Origin: an uncultured Clostridia bacterium
Lineage (GTDB): Bacteria; Bacillota; Clostridia; Christensenellales; UBA3700
Assembly (NCBI GenBank): GCA_947176115.1
Contig: CAMWPK010000069.1
Coordinates: forward strand, 1 to 7,818
Direction of reading: 5' to 3'
DNA: 7,818 bases
Shown here: one piece after another, positions 5,751-7,818 of the stretch
How positions within the stretch are numbered: position 1 is the first letter of the stretch
Layout: each line of letters begins with the position of its first letter
Notes under the pieces: generated by a model
Told to the model about the DNA's origin: nothing
Seen by the model: the letters and a program-made list of their open reading frames with translations, nothing else
The model's database searches: none
Translations under genes and position numbers: made by a program

Positions 5751-6785
5751 ATGAAGATAATACTTGACTGTTTTGGCGGAGATAACTGTCCCAATAGCGC
5801 TATTGACGGCGCATTGTTGGCGCTTGAAGAGAATAAAGAACTAGAAATCACACTTTGCGGAGATGAGAGCGTGATTGGCGCTTATCTTGCGGACAAGACG
5901 TACGATAAGTCAAAAATAAATATTTTGCACGCAAGCGAAGTAGTGACAAACGAAGATTTGCCTACGCTTGCCGTGAGAAGAAAAAAACAATCCTCAATGA
6001 TGTTGGGACTTCAGAGTTTGGCAAGCGGAGAGTACGACGGCTTGGTTTCGTCGGGCAATACCGGAGCTTTACTCATTGGCGCAACTATTTTTGTCAAACT
6101 GATAGACGGGGTGCAGAGAGCCACGCTTTCACCGCTTTTGCCGACTATGGTAGACGGCAAGGCTACGATACTCGTAGACGGCGGAGCCAACGTAGATTGC
6201 AAGGCAAGTATGCTCAAAGAGTTTGCTATTATGGGTAGCGCTTTTATGAGCAGTACCGGCGGTGTGGAGAGCCCCAAAGTAGCGCTACTCAACAACGGCG
6301 CGGAAGAAGAAAAGGGCAACGTTTTGACGAAAGAAGCATATGCGCTTTTGAAAGATAGCGACTTGAATTTCGTCGGCAATATTGAGGCTAGGGAAATGTT
6401 TAAGGGCGAAGTAGACGTTATTGTAGCCGACGGCTTTGCAGGCAATATGAGTATGAAAGCCGCAGAGGGTATGGGAAAGACAATATTTACAATGCTCAAG
6501 AAATATATCACGGAAGGCGGTTTGAGAGCAAAACTTGGGTATCTTTTGCTCAAGCCCTCGCTTAAGAAAATCAAAGGACTTATGTCGAGCGATACGGTAG
6601 GCGGAGGAGTCTTCTTGGGAGTTAAAAAGGTCGTCGTTAAGGCGCACGGAGCAAGCAACGCCACCGCGTTCAAGAATGCGATAGTACGCGCCAAAGAAAT
6701 GGCAGACGCCGACGTATGCGCTAAGATAGCAAATGCGCTTGGCTCTGATAAGCAAGAACTTAACGAGATACCCGTAGAGGAATAA
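5751..6785 (+). CDS. plsX: Phosphate acyltransferase PlsX
   Basis: The 344-residue protein makes acyl-phosphate from acyl-ACP and phosphate. PlsY then uses it to acylate glycerol-3-phosphate, the first step of phospholipid synthesis in most Gram-positives; PlsX is a peripheral membrane enzyme. Seen blocks are MKIILDCFGGDNCPNSAIDGAL at the N-terminus, DLPTLAVRRKKQSSM, DGLVSSGNTGALLIGA, LVDGGANVDCK, NNGAEEEKGNVLTKEAY, VADGFAGNMSMKAAEG and a C-terminal GGGVFLGVKKVVVKAHGAS. The N-terminus departs slightly from the usual AMGGDHAP (CFGGDNCP here), and VDGGAN replaces the commoner LDVGAN. Length is typical. GAGG (5738-5741) lies nine bases before the ATG. Its TAA overlaps the rnc ATG by one base (TAATG), so the two are translationally coupled. 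The acpP gene commonly found between them is absent. Confidence 0.96.
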   Translation: MKIILDCFGGDNCPNSAIDGALLALEENKELEITLCGDESVIGAYLADKTYDKSKINILHASEVVTNEDLPTLAVRRKKQSSMMLGLQSLASGEYDGLVSSGNTGALLIGATIFVKLIDGVQRATLSPLLPTMVDGKATILVDGGANVDCKASMLKEFAIMGSAFMSSTGGVESPKVALLNNGAEEEKGNVLTKEAYALLKDSDLNFVGNIEAREMFKGEVDVIVADGFAGNMSMKAAEGMGKTIFTMLKKYITEGGLRAKLGYLLLKPSLKKIKGLMSSDTVGGGVFLGVKKVVVKAHGASNATAFKNAIVRAKEMADADVCAKIANALGSDKQELNEIPVEE

Positions 6786-7423
6786 TGCAAGATATTGAGG
6801 CTTTGATAGGATACACGTTTGTTGATAAAGAGTTATTGCAAAGGGCGTTGACGCACCCCTCGTATTCTCATATACACGGCGGAGAGAACTATCAAAGATT
6901 GGAGTTTTTGGGCGACAGTATCGTGGACTTTATCATTGCGGACGAACTCAGCAAAGCATACCCTGATTTTGACGAGGGCAGATTGACGAAGATGAGAGGC
7001 GCTATAGTGTCGGCAACTCCGCTTGCGGGAGTAGTTAAAGCAAGAGGATACGACAAGTATCTCAAAATGGGCTTTGGAGATTTGAGCGACAATATCAGAA
7101 GCGACTTATTCGAGGCAATTTGCGGAGCTATTTATCTTGACGGCGGTATAGATAAGACAAGAGAGTTTATTCTCAAAGACTTACAACAACTTATAATAAC
7201 TTCCAAAGATAACTGTAAAAGAGATTATAAATCAGCTTTATATGAAAAATATGCGGGACATACTATTGAGTTTAAGGACATTGGCAAGAGCGGAGAAGAG
7301 CATTGCCCTATATTTTCCGTAGAGCTGTATATTGACGGCGAGCTTGTGGCAAGCGCGGATGGCGAAAACAAAAAGAGAGCTCAGCAAAAATGCGCCGGAC
7401 AGTTCTTAGAAAAAGATAAATAA
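6785..7423 (+). CDS. rnc: Ribonuclease III
   Basis: The 212-residue double-strand-specific endoribonuclease processes rRNA precursors and structured RNAs as a magnesium-dependent homodimer. The catalytic RNase III domain (about 1-140) carries the signature YQRLEFLGDSIVDF (36-49) and DLFEAICGAIYLDGG (107-121). The metal ligands Glu40, Asp44, Asp107 and Glu110 are all present, at the same numbers as in Aquifex RNase III, and Glu64 is in DEGRLTKMR. Residue 37 is Gln where many bacterial enzymes have Glu. The C-terminal double-stranded RNA binding domain (about 147-209) starts DYKSALYEKY and ends with the KKRAQQKCA helix. It is slightly shorter than the usual 220-235. The ATG overlaps the plsX stop, and GAGG (6777-6780) inside plsX serves as ribosome binding site. 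Confidence 0.96.
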   Translation: MQDIEALIGYTFVDKELLQRALTHPSYSHIHGGENYQRLEFLGDSIVDFIIADELSKAYPDFDEGRLTKMRGAIVSATPLAGVVKARGYDKYLKMGFGDLSDNIRSDLFEAICGAIYLDGGIDKTREFILKDLQQLIITSKDNCKRDYKSALYEKYAGHTIEFKDIGKSGEEHCPIFSVELYIDGELVASADGENKKRAQQKCAGQFLEKDK

Positions 7424-7431
7424 AATATACT
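7403..7431 (+). promoter_or_regulatory. Weak candidate promoter for the four-cysteine protein gene
   Basis: TATACT (7426-7431) just after the rnc stop has a poor -35 (TTCTTA, 7403-7408) at 17 bases. Read-through from plsX-rnc is an equal possibility, since no terminator separates the genes. Confidence 0.25.
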
Positions 7432-7472
7432 TTGCAATAAAATACTAATATAGACACGATGGAGGATAGAAT

Positions 7473-7673
7473 ATGCTTACTAAAAAACAACAGGAAATGG
7501 ATATTAAGAAGTGGAATGACAGCCAAAGGGCAGGTTACGACACTTGCGGAACGTACGAACATTGCTCAAAGTGCGACAAGAGTTTGGAAAATCCTTGCGA
7601 TAAGGCTTTGAAGGCAAGCAAGAGCGCAAAAGCTACAACTAAAAAGGCAACTACTAAAAAGAGCGTTAAATAA
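7473..7673 (+). CDS. Small four-cysteine protein with lysine-rich tail, function unknown
   Basis: The 66-residue soluble protein is probably real: GGAGGA (7461-7466) lies six bases before the ATG, and codon use is like its neighbours. The N-terminal third is charged (KKQQEMDIKKWNDSQ). The middle holds four cysteines, Cys25, Cys31, Cys34 and Cys42 (C-x5-C-x2-C-x7-C), with His30 beside them, a spacing that could hold one zinc ion. The last 24 residues are a low-complexity tail of Lys, Ala, Thr and Ser (repeated TTKK and KAS), like the tails of histone-H1-like and other nucleic-acid-binding proteins. I do not recognise the family. It stands 49 bases after rnc, where smc often follows in Firmicutes. 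Binding of zinc and nucleic acid is inference from composition only. Confidence 0.75.
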   Translation: MLTKKQQEMDIKKWNDSQRAGYDTCGTYEHCSKCDKSLENPCDKALKASKSAKATTKKATTKKSVK

Positions 7674-7721
7674 ATCTTGCAATTGTCAAAATTCATATCA
7701 TCTACGCATAATATACAATAT

Positions 7722-7733
7722 AACTTATAAGTT
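7722..7733. repeat. 12-base palindrome upstream of the last promoter
   Basis: AACTTATAAGTT is perfectly self-complementary. As an RNA hairpin it would be weak (four pairs, A-T rich), so although a few T residues follow, I do not call it a terminator of the preceding gene. Its place before a strong promoter suggests a possible protein-binding site. Confidence 0.4.
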
Positions 7734-7737
7734 TTCT

Positions 7738-7750
7738 TGTAAAATTTACA
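7738..7750. repeat. 13-base palindrome upstream of the last promoter
   Basis: TGTAAA-A-TTTACA has perfect six-base arms around one base, and lies four bases after the 12-base palindrome and 11 bases before the -35. Its position, about 47-59 bases before the predicted start site, would suit an activator or a repressor. Confidence 0.4.
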
Positions 7751-7761
7751 TAAAAAACATA

Positions 7762-7790
7762 TTGACTTACGATACGGCGTTTGTTAGAAT
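7762..7790 (+). promoter_or_regulatory. Strong sigma-A promoter for a gene beyond the window
   Basis: TTGACT (7762-7767) and TAGAAT (7785-7790) each match five of six consensus positions with a 17-base spacer; transcription should start near 7797. The window ends in CGAGGT, which looks like a ribosome binding site, so a gene probably begins within about ten bases after 7818. Smc would be the usual neighbour of rnc, but nothing here shows its identity. Confidence 0.75.
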
Positions 7791-7818
7791 GAAATTGTAA
7801 AAAATAAATTTACGAGGT

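Noticed and set aside
6011..6790. Long open frame of 259 codons on the minus strand opposite plsX
   Set aside because: It is antisense to a clear PlsX, has a Ser/Leu/Ala/Pro-rich composition typical of a shadow frame, and matches no family I know.
1..7818. CRISPR arrays, tRNA or rRNA genes, insertion sequences, attachment sites
   Set aside because: No regularly spaced direct repeats, no cloverleaf or rRNA signatures, and no transposase or terminal inverted repeats were seen on either strand.

Overview
The window looks like chromosomal core sequence from an uncultured, low-to-moderate GC Gram-positive of the class Clostridia. The reasons are the gene order (ylbJ, tmcAL, pta-ackA, rpmF, plsX, rnc), strong GGAGG-type ribosome binding sites, near-consensus sigma-A promoters with 17-base spacers, and a YlbJ-family protein typical of spore-forming lineages. 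Nothing in it looks like a phage, plasmid, transposon or defence island.

Layout: bases 1-105 are the last codons of an unidentified plus-strand gene, whose stop overlaps the end of the convergent ylbJ-like gene (minus, 99-1088). Next is tmcAL (minus, 1163-2299). A 133-base divergent promoter region (2300-2432) separates it from pta (2433-3428) and ackA (3461-4663). After a perfect consensus promoter comes rpmF (ribosomal protein L32, true start 4765), closed by a strong terminator. A self-contained single-gene unit follows: extended -10 promoter, a 141-residue membrane-anchored protein of unknown function (5151-5576) and a second strong terminator. Then plsX and rnc overlap by one base, followed by a 66-residue protein with four cysteines and a lysine-rich tail (7473-7673). 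The window ends in a strong promoter and the start of a ribosome binding site for a gene outside it.

How the genes fit together: Pta and AckA convert acetyl-CoA to acetate with ATP formation. TmcAL, divergently transcribed from the same intergenic region, uses acetate and ATP to acetylate the wobble cytidine of elongator tRNA-Met. PlsX supplies acyl-phosphate for phospholipid synthesis, RNase III processes double-stranded RNA, and L32 is a ribosomal protein. Two genes often found in this cluster are absent: the DUF177/YceD gene between ackA and rpmF, and acpP between plsX and rnc.

I found no clearly new multi-gene system. The points most worth a second look are the near absence of the words GATC (1) and GGCC (0) across 7.8 kb, the isolated membrane-protein unit, the four-cysteine lysine-tailed protein, and several unassigned palindromes next to strong promoters. 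All counts and motif positions were read by eye.
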